Source of the DNA: DATIJJ01 sp964612855
Lineage (GTDB): Bacteria > Pseudomonadota > Gammaproteobacteria > DSM-16500
Length of the DNA: 8,173 nt
Assembly: GCA_964612855.1 (NCBI GenBank)
Contig: CAZTDR010000089.1
Span: 1 to 8,173, forward strand
Direction: 5' to 3'
Part shown: piece by piece, positions 1 through 6,340 of the stretch
How positions within the stretch are numbered: the first letter of the stretch is position 1
Layout: each line of letters starts with the position of its first letter
Notes under the pieces: model-generated
The model's database searches: none
Seen by the model: only the letters and a program-made list of their open reading frames with translations
Told to the model about the DNA's origin: nothing
Program-made: the position numbers and the translations under genes

Positions 1-61
1 TGGATAGAGTATCTGGCTTCGAACCAGGTGGTCGGGAGTTCGAATCTCTCCGGGCGCGCCA
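1..61 (+). tRNA. tRNA-Arg(UCG), 5'-truncated by the window edge
   Basis: The 3' three quarters of a tRNA are present. The anticodon stem CTGG/CCAG encloses the seven-base loop CTTCGAA, giving anticodon TCG, which reads CGA (arginine). The T arm is GGGAG/CTCTC around TTCGAAT. The 3' acceptor strand is CGGGCGC with discriminator G, and CCA is encoded at 59-61. The 5' acceptor strand and first part of the D arm (about 16 nt) lie before the window. The gene is followed by no clear terminator; a 5-bp hairpin AAGCT/AGCTT lies near 93-108, and the next gene begins 62 nt downstream on the same strand. Confidence 0.95.
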
Positions 62-123
62 TTTTTCTGAGAACCTAATTCTTCAGCTCTTCAAGCTGCG
101 AATAGCTTAAGCGAGAGAAATCC

Positions 124-825
124 ATGAACCTCGACACACCTTCTTCGTTCCCTTTAATCGATGTCATTACACTCAGTCAAAAAACATGTAAAAATCCCAT
201 CGAATGTACACTTGCCTATGCTACAACAGAAAATTTTTTAGGCCGTATCGTAAAAGGGTATTCACCTCAGGCAAAACATGTTTGCTTCATGGCACCCAAG
301 GCGGCAAAAGCATTGTGCCAAGTACAAAATCAGTTGAATGAAAATAATTTAGGTTTATTTATTTTTGACAGCTTTCGCCCTCTACGTGCTGTAAAGGACT
401 TCGGACAATGGATGCATCAATCTGTCGAAGATACACAAGAGCTAACGCGAAAAAAAATTCATTATCCTCATGTTGAAAAAAATCAATTGGCAGAATTGGG
501 TTATGTGAATGACCATGTTTCCAATCATTGTTTCGGGGACACGGTGGATCTCACCTTGATTCAACTTTCAGATAAAAGCTTTCTTGACATGGGCGCTTGT
601 TTTGATTTTTTTGATGACATTTCTCATCAAACTGCAACCGCAAAAATGATAGGCGAAATCGCTTATCAAAATCGACAACTTTTATTGCAAGCAATGCAAA
701 CAGCGGGGTATTTGCCGTATGAAAAAGAATATTGGCATTTTACTTATCATGAGCGTGAAGTGAAAGAGCCGTTGGATAGGGAAATTAGCATGGAATTAAT
801 GAGCAGTACTATAGCGTTCATTTAA
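124..825 (+). CDS. VanX/DdpX-type D-alanyl-D-alanine dipeptidase (M15D zinc peptidase)
   Basis: A 233-aa protein predicted to hydrolyse the dipeptide D-Ala-D-Ala, as VanX and DdpX do. Seen in the sequence: FDSFRP at 81-86, matching the family's D-G/S-Y/F-R-P with the transition-state arginine (R85); SNHCFGDTVD at 133-142, matching SxHxxGxxxD with zinc ligands H135 and D142; MGACFDFF at 156-163, the usual MGxxFD segment; and EYWHF at 202-206, giving the catalytic glutamate E202 and third zinc ligand H205. All catalytic positions are therefore kept. No signal peptide is visible, so it should be cytoplasmic. It is about 30 aa longer than VanX. The start has a GAGAG element (113-117) 6 nt upstream. 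No vanHA-type ligase or dehydrogenase and no dipeptide permease lie alongside, so a role in peptidoglycan dipeptide recycling or starvation use is more likely than glycopeptide resistance; that is inference. Confidence 0.85.
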   Translation: MNLDTPSSFPLIDVITLSQKTCKNPIECTLAYATTENFLGRIVKGYSPQAKHVCFMAPKAAKALCQVQNQLNENNLGLFIFDSFRPLRAVKDFGQWMHQSVEDTQELTRKKIHYPHVEKNQLAELGYVNDHVSNHCFGDTVDLTLIQLSDKSFLDMGACFDFFDDISHQTATAKMIGEIAYQNRQLLLQAMQTAGYLPYEKEYWHFTYHEREVKEPLDREISMELMSSTIAFI

Positions 826-871
826 TTTTGGCTCGTCTAATTAACTCCTCGCTCCACACGCGCCACCACAC

Positions 872-1047
872 TGTCATCCTGGATACACCACCGTCATCCC
901 CGAATGCTTTTATCGGGGATCTCCTTGTAAGTAAACAGATCCCCGATAAAAGCATTCGGGGATGCCGGTGGAGGGTGTGGCTGCGTGTGGGTGTTGGAGA
1001 TGACGGTGGTTGTGCAGGGGATTACGGTGGGTGTATTGAGGATGACG
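872..1047. repeat. Inverted array of degenerate ~20-nt GTCATCC units around a palindromic core
   Basis: This cluster fills most of the 263-nt gap between two convergent genes and is far more GC-rich than its surroundings. Units resembling CGTCATCC...ACACCAC read on + from 872 and 892 (20 nt apart) and on the minus strand at 1047-1041, 1026-1020, 1005-999 and 967-961 (21, 21 and 38 nt apart, the last being about two units). The two half-arrays point towards each other and meet in the perfect inverted repeat at 895-964. The flank CCACACGCGCCAC at 853-865 is also echoed on the minus strand near 980-990. Open frames crossing the region are low-complexity translations of the repeat and have no protein-like features, so they are not called as genes. 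Confidence 0.7.
895..964. repeat. Perfect 28-bp inverted repeat, each arm itself a hairpin (REPIN-like)
   Basis: The arms at 895-922 and 937-964 are exact reverse complements, separated by a 14-nt spacer (923-936). Each arm can also fold alone: ATCCCCGA and TCGGGGAT pair over 8 bp around a 9-nt loop. It lies between the convergent ends of the dipeptidase gene and the YdgA-family gene, so in RNA from either side it would form a strong hairpin and could act as a bidirectional transcription barrier. There is no following T tract, so a classical intrinsic terminator is not supported. Palindromes of the GTCATCCCC...GGGGATC type recur as dispersed repeats in many proteobacteria. Confidence 0.85.
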
Positions 1048-1088
1048 ATGTGAAAGCGCAATAACGGCGTGACTCGAAACAACAGTCA

Positions 1089-2744
1089 TTATTTAATCTT
1101 AATCTGATTACTCGTCCACCCACCCGCCGTCCATTGCAACAGTGCAGTATAATTTTCCCCCTCCTCTTTGACATAACCACGCTTTAACAAATTATCAAAC
1201 CGTCCCTGAATTTGTTTTTCCGCTATTTTTTGATAGGCTTCTATGCGCTGCTCTAAAAAATCATACGGCTTCATAACTTGTGCGTATTGCCAGCACAATT
1301 GATAAGAAACGATGAGCGCAATTTGTTTTTTTAACAATAATTCCTTAATTTTCTTTGTATAATCGTCTGCGGAAATTAAGTTTTTTTGCATAGTTAGCAG
1401 CGTATCTTCTGCTTCATTACTAATATAACCATGCTCCGATAAAAACTGAATGAACAAAAAGTTTCTCTGTTGTGCAAACTCCATTTGTCTACGTGCATCC
1501 ATTAATGACAGTCGATCTGAACTCGCCGCATCACGAATAGAACCTGGCAGGGCCGCAGCAAATTGGACTAAATCCGTCACTAAATTTTTTGAAACTTGGA
1601 TATCAAGCGTGACCTTAGTCATCGTTAATAAATCGCGCATATTAGTAATAGTATAAGCATGATCTTCTGGCCATTTAATCACGCCATGCATGGCAATATT
1701 GCCATGAGGAGCCGTTAAAGAAAATTCTTTGATTTGAATAGAAGAATCATCCGTAACCAGTTTAGGTAAAATCAATCTTATTTTTTGCTGCAACTGTCCT
1801 TGATAATATTCTCCTTCATTCATCACCTCGCGATAAGCATTCATCAAATCGCGCAAGGCGGCAAACTTAAATTGATTCATACTAATATGGGCAACCAAGG
1901 GGCCTATGATTTTATCTTCAAACTGCAATTCTTGAATGTTTATTTTTCTATCTGCATCCACCAGTGTATCGTTTTTTTGAGAAAAACCTTCCGTATGAAT
2001 GTTTGTCAGATAGACATCTTCTTCATCCTTTGCTTCCCACAACAATTTCGCCACATCGATTGAATCTGACCCTAACCACACCGCATCCACGAGAGACTGA
2101 TCAAATTGAACTTTCACATCCGCCAACGTCAATGTATCGTTCACGTCTTTTACTAAAAAATTTTGCGCCTGGATCAGACCACTCATACGATGCTGCGCCG
2201 GAAAAAACCAAAATTCTGTGACTGCATTCTTTGCAATCCATTTTACTTTATTTTCAGCGTCATCCATGATCAACATGGGAATGGAAACATAATTAAAATA
2301 ATTTCCCGACAAAGAAATTAAATTTTCTGTATGAATGCTCTGCTCTGTCATTCCTATGGATTTTAAATAGCGCGTGAGAACAGGTGGCAGAAATAATTTA
2401 TTTTGTATCGCAGCCCAACCAAAAATCGTGGGCAAATTTTTTGTGCCAGAATAAATAATGGGCCCGTGTTGAATATGTTGTTGCACAGTAAACGGCGGTA
2501 ATTTATCGCTGGTTAATTGTAGATAAAGCGGCAATTGCTCTTGTTGCAAAGTAATTTCCAACGTGACATCGGAACTCCATCCATGACGTTGATAATTTTT
2601 AATAGTAATTTGATTGGTAGAGTGCGCGTTATAAAAAGCCAGTGTGTCTTCATATTTTTTTTGTAACAAAAAACCAGCCAGAATAGGTCCTATGCCTAAG
2701 ACGATGATAATTGCAGCCATGATTCCGAAAATAAACTTTCTCAT
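1089..2744 (-). CDS. YdgA-family (DUF945) membrane-anchored protein
   Basis: A 551-aa protein with a basic start (MRKF), then one hydrophobic segment over about residues 4-27, consistent with a signal anchor and a large periplasmic domain. Just after it comes YQRHGWSSDVTLE, which resembles the conserved 'YxRGxFSS' region near the N-terminus of the DUF945/YdgA family. The length is near the usual ~500 aa and the C-terminus (LLQWTAGGWTSNQIKIK) resembles the family's closing 'G.L.vNG' segment. The molecular function of the family is not established. An ATG four codons upstream (2756) lacks a ribosome binding site, whereas the chosen ATG has GGGGAG (2754-2749 on the minus strand) 4 nt ahead, so 2744 is preferred. 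It follows recJ by 42 nt on the same strand and is probably cotranscribed. A convergent repeat cluster lies just beyond its stop codon. Confidence 0.8.
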   Translation of the reverse strand: MRKFIFGIMAAIIIVLGIGPILAGFLLQKKYEDTLAFYNAHSTNQITIKNYQRHGWSSDVTLEITLQQEQLPLYLQLTSDKLPPFTVQQHIQHGPIIYSGTKNLPTIFGWAAIQNKLFLPPVLTRYLKSIGMTEQSIHTENLISLSGNYFNYVSIPMLIMDDAENKVKWIAKNAVTEFWFFPAQHRMSGLIQAQNFLVKDVNDTLTLADVKVQFDQSLVDAVWLGSDSIDVAKLLWEAKDEEDVYLTNIHTEGFSQKNDTLVDADRKINIQELQFEDKIIGPLVAHISMNQFKFAALRDLMNAYREVMNEGEYYQGQLQQKIRLILPKLVTDDSSIQIKEFSLTAPHGNIAMHGVIKWPEDHAYTITNMRDLLTMTKVTLDIQVSKNLVTDLVQFAAALPGSIRDAASSDRLSLMDARRQMEFAQQRNFLFIQFLSEHGYISNEAEDTLLTMQKNLISADDYTKKIKELLLKKQIALIVSYQLCWQYAQVMKPYDFLEQRIEAYQKIAEKQIQGRFDNLLKRGYVKEEGENYTALLQWTAGGWTSNQIKIK

Positions 2745-2772
2745 GGATCTCCCCATTCGCGTAGAGAGATCC
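2745..2772 (-). promoter_or_regulatory. Inverted repeat covering the YdgA-family gene ribosome binding site
   Basis: On +, GGATCTC (2745-2751) and GAGATCC (2766-2772) are perfect 7-bp inverted arms with a 14-nt spacer. In the transcript of the minus-strand gene, the arm next to the start codon includes the GAG of the putative GGGGAG Shine-Dalgarno site, so folding would partly hide it. A regulatory effect is inference; a stem this short may be incidental. Confidence 0.35.
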
Positions 2773-2786
2773 GTCTCAGAGGGATG

Positions 2787-4535
2787 TTAAAAGGGCACGG
2801 CCTGCTGTGCTCCTGCAGTGGATGCACTTTCTATATGCTCTATTATTAATTGTACACTACGTTTTCCACGATATTCGTTAATATCTAAACGATAAGCAAT
2901 ATGCACGCAATCACAGCGATAATTAGGCCATTGATTTATATCAATATTAAATGCAATCGCGCTAAGTGTTTGATCGGAATAACCCAATGTTAATTTCAAA
3001 TGTCGGCTACCCACTAAGCGTTGCTCTAATATTTGAAAAGTTCCGTCAAATAACGGCTCTGGAAAAGATTGCCCCCAAGGACCGGCTTCGCGCAAAACTT
3101 CAGCCGTTTCCAAGGATAAATCGGCGCTCATCAATTCACCGTCACTGAGTACAGCATGGTCTAATTCTTTTTCAGCTAATTTAGGTTTAACCACTTCGTT
3201 AAAGGCTTGTGAAAAAGCATCGAATGCGCTACGCGGTATAGTCAGGCCAGCTGCCATCGCATGACCGCCAAATTTATGAATCAATGCTGGATATTTGACA
3301 GCAATTTCTGCCAGAACATCACGAATATGCAATCCACTAATCGAACGAGCAGACCCTTTTAATTCCTCTTCATTCGCCATTGCGAATGCAATGACAGGAC
3401 GATTCAAACGATCTTTAATACGCCCCGCTAAAATCCCAATCACCCCCTGATGCCATTCTTCATTAAAAAGACATACGCCATAAGAAGAAGTTTCAACAGG
3501 TAGGTTTTTCAATTCCTGCAGGGCTTGTTCTTGCATATCTTGTTCGATGACTCGACGTTCCTGATTTAATTCCGTCAACACTGTCGCCATTTCTCGCGCA
3601 GCAACACTATCCGTTGTTAATAAACACTCAATGCCAAGCGACATGTCATCCAAACGTCCCGCTGCATTTAATCGTGGCGCAACAGCAAACCCGAGATCAG
3701 ACGCCTGTATGCTAGCTTGATTTTTGCCGCTAATTTCTAATAAAGCGGTGATCCCTGGAATACATTGACCGGCACGAATTCGACGTAATCCTTGATAAAC
3801 TAAAATACGATTATTGTGATCCAATGACACCACATCCGCCACTGTTCCCAACGCAACCAAATCGAGTAACTTCGACATATTGGGTTCCGGTATCGCTCGC
3901 TGCTCAAACCATTGCTGCGAACTGAGATAACGACGCAGTGCGAGCATGACATAAAAAATAACACCTACACCGGCAATGCTTTTACTGGCAAATCCATCGC
4001 CGGATTGATTTGGATTTACAATGGCATCCGCTGGAGGCAATGTCTCTGCAGGTAAATGATGGTCTGTGATAATGACTTTGATGCCGAGTTGTTTTGCTGC
4101 AATGACACCCGCATGATTGGCAATACCATTATCGACCGTCACAATTATCTGTGGCTCGAATTTTTTTGCAATAGCAACCAGCTCCGGTGTTAATCCGTAA
4201 CCGAATGCAAAACGATTAGGAACTAAGTAATCCACTTGCTCTGCACCCAGTTCTCGTAGTGCGCGCATGGCAACCGCCGTACTTGTCGCACCATCTGCAT
4301 CAAAATCACCAACAATTAAAATTTTTTGTTGCTCTCGGATAGCCTCCGCCAACAAATAAACGGCTTGATCAATACCCAGCAAATCATGAAAGGGTAATAA
4401 ATTATTGAGACCCCGCTCTAATTCGGTGGCAGAGGCAATTCCACGTGCCGCATAAATACGTTGCAATAAGGGATGAGGTGAATAGGAATTCAGTGGAGCA
4501 GTTTCAAGGCGGCGTTTAATTATTTTTTGAGACAT
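2787..4535 (-). CDS. recJ: Single-stranded-DNA-specific exonuclease RecJ
   Basis: A 582-aa enzyme that degrades single-stranded DNA 5' to 3', acting with RecQ in RecF-pathway recombination, in mismatch repair and in base excision repair. The DHH phosphoesterase core is complete: DFDADG (77-82), VDNGI (134-138), DHH (158-160) and GTVADV (230-235) carry the metal-binding aspartates and histidines. PRLNAAGR (287-294) follows, then the DHHA1 domain with GSAR (394-397) and GGHAMAAG (423-430), and a C-terminal OB-like region with RLVGSRHLKLTL (506-517). The length matches E. coli RecJ (577 aa), so it is intact. Only a weak GGA lies about 8 nt before the ATG. The gene lies 120 nt downstream of the 82-aa membrane gene, and a REPIN-like doublet fills most of that gap, ending 23 nt before the start codon. 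The YdgA-family gene follows 42 nt after the stop. Confidence 0.97.
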   Translation of the reverse strand: MSQKIIKRRLETAPLNSYSPHPLLQRIYAARGIASATELERGLNNLLPFHDLLGIDQAVYLLAEAIREQQKILIVGDFDADGATSTAVAMRALRELGAEQVDYLVPNRFAFGYGLTPELVAIAKKFEPQIIVTVDNGIANHAGVIAAKQLGIKVIITDHHLPAETLPPADAIVNPNQSGDGFASKSIAGVGVIFYVMLALRRYLSSQQWFEQRAIPEPNMSKLLDLVALGTVADVVSLDHNNRILVYQGLRRIRAGQCIPGITALLEISGKNQASIQASDLGFAVAPRLNAAGRLDDMSLGIECLLTTDSVAAREMATVLTELNQERRVIEQDMQEQALQELKNLPVETSSYGVCLFNEEWHQGVIGILAGRIKDRLNRPVIAFAMANEEELKGSARSISGLHIRDVLAEIAVKYPALIHKFGGHAMAAGLTIPRSAFDAFSQAFNEVVKPKLAEKELDHAVLSDGELMSADLSLETAEVLREAGPWGQSFPEPLFDGTFQILEQRLVGSRHLKLTLGYSDQTLSAIAFNIDINQWPNYRCDCVHIAYRLDINEYRGKRSVQLIIEHIESASTAGAQQAVPF

Positions 4536-4558
4536 AGAAACATCCGTTTAATTATTAT

Positions 4559-4635
4559 TGTAGGGGCACGGCGTGCCGTGCCCGTGTTTGACTTCGAGCA
4601 AGCGCCGCTAGGGCACGGCACGCCGTGCCCCTACA
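4559..4635. repeat. REPIN-like doublet: two inverted GTAG-headed REP hairpins
   Basis: Arms of 25 bp at 4559-4583 and 4611-4635 are exact reverse complements with a 27-nt spacer. Each arm starts, read inward, with T then the tetranucleotide GTAG, followed directly by an 8-bp stem GGGCACGG/CCGTGCCC around a 4-nt loop (CGTG on the left arm). GTAG plus a GC-rich palindrome is the defining layout of REP sequences recognised by RAYT (TnpA-REP) transposases, and two in inverted orientation make a REPIN/BIME. No RAYT gene is present in the window. It sits between the 82-aa membrane gene and recJ, both on the minus strand, where the RNA hairpin could lower readthrough into recJ. The outer CTAC next to AATAAT also makes a TACAAT hexamer facing recJ. 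Confidence 0.8.
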
Positions 4636-4655
4636 CAGAATGACAAGAGGGAACA

Positions 4656-4904
4656 TCAGGCAGAATAACGCGATACTATTTTATTATTATACCGATTCGC
4701 AGCCGCCACGCCCCACGTACAAGAAACCATCCACAGCAATAAAATTGGCCCGATCAATTTTGCGCGCAACACTAAAATACCTACCGTCATCATCACAACA
4801 CCGCCCACCACAGAAGAGTACAAAACCCCCACCGGCCCTAAAAACACACAAAACAATAAAGCAACTGCAACACTCTTCAGGGGCAACAGATTTTTTTTAC
4901 TCAT
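4656..4904 (-). CDS. Small integral membrane protein, 82 aa, function unknown
   Basis: I do not assign this protein to a named family. It has a basic start (MSKKNLLPLK) and about three hydrophobic segments: roughly 11-29, 31-47 and 51-68. The FLGPVGVLYSS motif sits at 21-31 and a basic tail (NRYNNKIVSRYSA) ends the protein. 'F.GP.G.LYSS' followed by a Trp-containing last helix and a polar tail resembles small uncharacterised membrane proteins I associate with gammaproteobacteria, but this is recollection only. Reality is supported by a good ribosome binding site, GGAG 8 nt before the ATG, and by the 4-nt ATGA overlap with the stop of alaC, typical of translational coupling. A REPIN-like doublet follows 20 nt after the stop. 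Confidence 0.65.
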   Translation of the reverse strand: MSKKNLLPLKSVAVALLFCVFLGPVGVLYSSVVGGVVMMTVGILVLRAKLIGPILLLWMVSCTWGVAAANRYNNKIVSRYSA

Positions 4905-6118
4905 GCAGGGATCTCCGATAAAATCATGTGAGCAGAGGAGTCGAACTCGCCCCGCATAAAACGAGTAATATGCTGAAGTGCGAGTTGCATTCGTTGTTCA
5001 TCTTCCACCAAACCAATACGCACATACTCATTACCATATTCACCAAATCCAATACCCGGTGAAACAACCACGTTGGCTTGATCCACTAATAATTTGGCAA
5101 AGTCCAATGAACCCAAATGACGAAAAGATTTTGGGATTTTTGCCCAAACAAACATGGTCGCCTTAGGAACTTCTACATCCCATCCTGCTGCTTTAAGACC
5201 GGCGCACATCGTATCACGGCGTTGCTGATAACGAGAACAAATCTCTCTAACGCAATCTTGCGGGCCTTCTAACGCTGCCACAGCCGCTAACTGAATAGGG
5301 GCAAAACTGCCATAATCCACATAGGATTTAATACGTGCTAAAGCCGCTAATAATTTAGCATTGCCGCACATAAAACCGACACGCCAACCGGCCATGTTAT
5401 AAGATTTAGATAAGGTGTAAGCTTCAACCGCGATGTCTTTTGCGCCCGGAACTTCCAAAATAGACGGTGCGCGATAACCATCGTAAACCAAATCGGCATA
5501 TGCTAAATCATGTACGATCCAAATTTTATGTTCTTTCGCCAACGCGACGATCTCTGTAAAAAAATCTAAGTCGACACACTGTGTCGTGGGATTTGCCGGA
5601 AAATTAATAATGAGCATTTTAGGCTTGGGCCAACTTTCTTTAATCGTACTTTCCAACGTAGCGAGAAAATCCACCTCGGGCAGCAATGGAATAGACCGCA
5701 CTTCGGCATCCGCAATCGTAAAACCAAAATGATGGACGGGATAACAAGGATTTGGGACCAAAACCGTGTCATCGGCATCGACCGTAGCCAATGCCAAATG
5801 AGCCAACCCTTCCTTGGAACCAATCGTGACTAGGGTTTCTGTTTCAAAATCTAAATCAACATTAAAACGACGACCATACCAATTTGCTATCGATTGGCGT
5901 AATTCTGGTATGCCTTTGGAGGGCGCATAACGATAAATATTCGGCCGCAATAAAGCATCACGCAAGGCTTCAACAATATGGGGCGGTGTTGGCTGATCTG
6001 GATTGCCGATCCCAAAATCATAGACATCCGCACCTTGCGCCATTTTTTGTAATTTTAATTGTTCCATCACATTAAACACGTAAGGCGGTAATCGATTGAT
6101 GCGAGAAAATTGGTCCAT
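4901..6118 (-). CDS. alaC: Alanine aminotransferase AlaC (class I/II PLP-dependent)
   Basis: Predicted to transfer an amino group from glutamate to pyruvate, giving alanine, in the cytosol. The similarity to E. coli AlaC (YfdZ) is strong along the full length. In numbering from the chosen start: INRLPPYVF (7-15), GNPD (38-41), the glycine-rich VTIGSKEGLAHL (97-108), FPANPT (173-178) with the PLP-contacting Asn, HDLAYAD (203-209) with the ring-nitrogen Asp, TLSKSYNMAGWRVGF (235-249) with PLP lysine K238, and VRIGL (366-370) with the substrate carboxylate Arg. An in-frame ATG 12 codons upstream (6154) would give 417 aa. That ATG lies inside the -10 hexamer of a good promoter, and family members commonly begin M-x-x-F-x-R-I, so 6118 is preferred, giving 405 aa. 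Neither start has a strong ribosome binding site. The stop overlaps the next gene by 4 nt. Confidence 0.93.
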   Translation of the reverse strand: MDQFSRINRLPPYVFNVMEQLKLQKMAQGADVYDFGIGNPDQPTPPHIVEALRDALLRPNIYRYAPSKGIPELRQSIANWYGRRFNVDLDFETETLVTIGSKEGLAHLALATVDADDTVLVPNPCYPVHHFGFTIADAEVRSIPLLPEVDFLATLESTIKESWPKPKMLIINFPANPTTQCVDLDFFTEIVALAKEHKIWIVHDLAYADLVYDGYRAPSILEVPGAKDIAVEAYTLSKSYNMAGWRVGFMCGNAKLLAALARIKSYVDYGSFAPIQLAAVAALEGPQDCVREICSRYQQRRDTMCAGLKAAGWDVEVPKATMFVWAKIPKSFRHLGSLDFAKLLVDQANVVVSPGIGFGEYGNEYVRIGLVEDEQRMQLALQHITRFMRGEFDSSAHMILSEIPA

Positions 6119-6150
6119 AAGTGATAACCCGAAAGGATGAAGATCAAATA

Positions 6151-6179
6151 ACATTAAGCAGGAATGAGGTGGGTGTCAA
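6151..6179 (-). promoter_or_regulatory. Sigma-70-type promoter for alaC
   Basis: On the minus strand a perfect -35 hexamer TTGACA (6179-6174) is followed after exactly 17 nt by TAATGT (6156-6151), which keeps the three most conserved -10 bases (T, A and final T). Transcription would begin near 6144, about 25 nt before the alaC start chosen at 6118 and downstream of the alternative ATG at 6154. No other hexamer pair this good is seen in the divergent intergenic region for this strand. Confidence 0.5.
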
Positions 6180-6282
6180 TGTGGATACGAATAAATGTAG
6201 AGTAGGCAAACTGCAGCCTGCTCACCACCCCTCGCAAAAGAATAGGTGACACTCCCCCACTTTCCCGGCAAACTTGCTCACG

Positions 6283-6324
6283 TTGCAAATTACAACCTAG
6301 ATCAGATATGCTGTACGTCGTACA
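6283..6324 (+). promoter_or_regulatory. Candidate promoter and overlapping 13-bp palindrome ahead of the Mth938-like gene
   Basis: TTGCAA (6283-6288) and TATGCT (6307-6312), 18 nt apart, are a weak sigma-70-type pair that would start transcription near 6319, 10 nt before the GGAG ribosome binding site at 6329-6332. An odd palindrome, TGTACG-T-CGTACA (6312-6324), overlaps the end of the -10 and the expected start site, which is a typical operator position. No regulator gene is visible nearby. The promoter call is weak; the palindrome is directly seen. Confidence 0.3.
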
Positions 6325-6340
6325 AAACGGAGAAAAAAAT

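Noticed and set aside
124..825. Glycopeptide resistance locus
   Set aside because: Only a VanX-like enzyme is present; no VanH, VanA/B or VanRS homologue is seen, and an outer membrane usually makes such resistance irrelevant.
872..1047. CRISPR array
   Set aside because: Units are degenerate, about 20 nt with no unique spacers of regular length, and mirror each other in opposite orientation.
828..1082. Open frames on both strands across the repeat cluster (78 aa on +, 62 aa on the minus strand)
   Set aside because: Their residues are the translation of the palindromic GTCATCC repeats; there is no ribosome binding site and no protein-like pattern.
4536..4560. recJ promoter using TACAAT at the REP edge as a -10
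   Set aside because: No -35-like hexamer lies at 16-18 nt, since that space is the GC-rich REP stem; kept only as a remark.
4625..4921. 98-aa + strand frame opposite the 82-aa membrane gene
   Set aside because: It begins in the REP palindrome, is Pro/Thr/Lys-rich and has no ribosome binding site; the opposite strand has a good site and stop-start overlap with alaC.
5566..5823. 85-aa minus-strand frame inside alaC
   Set aside because: It lies in another frame within conserved AlaC coding sequence, with Trp/Arg/Cys-rich composition typical of a shadow frame.
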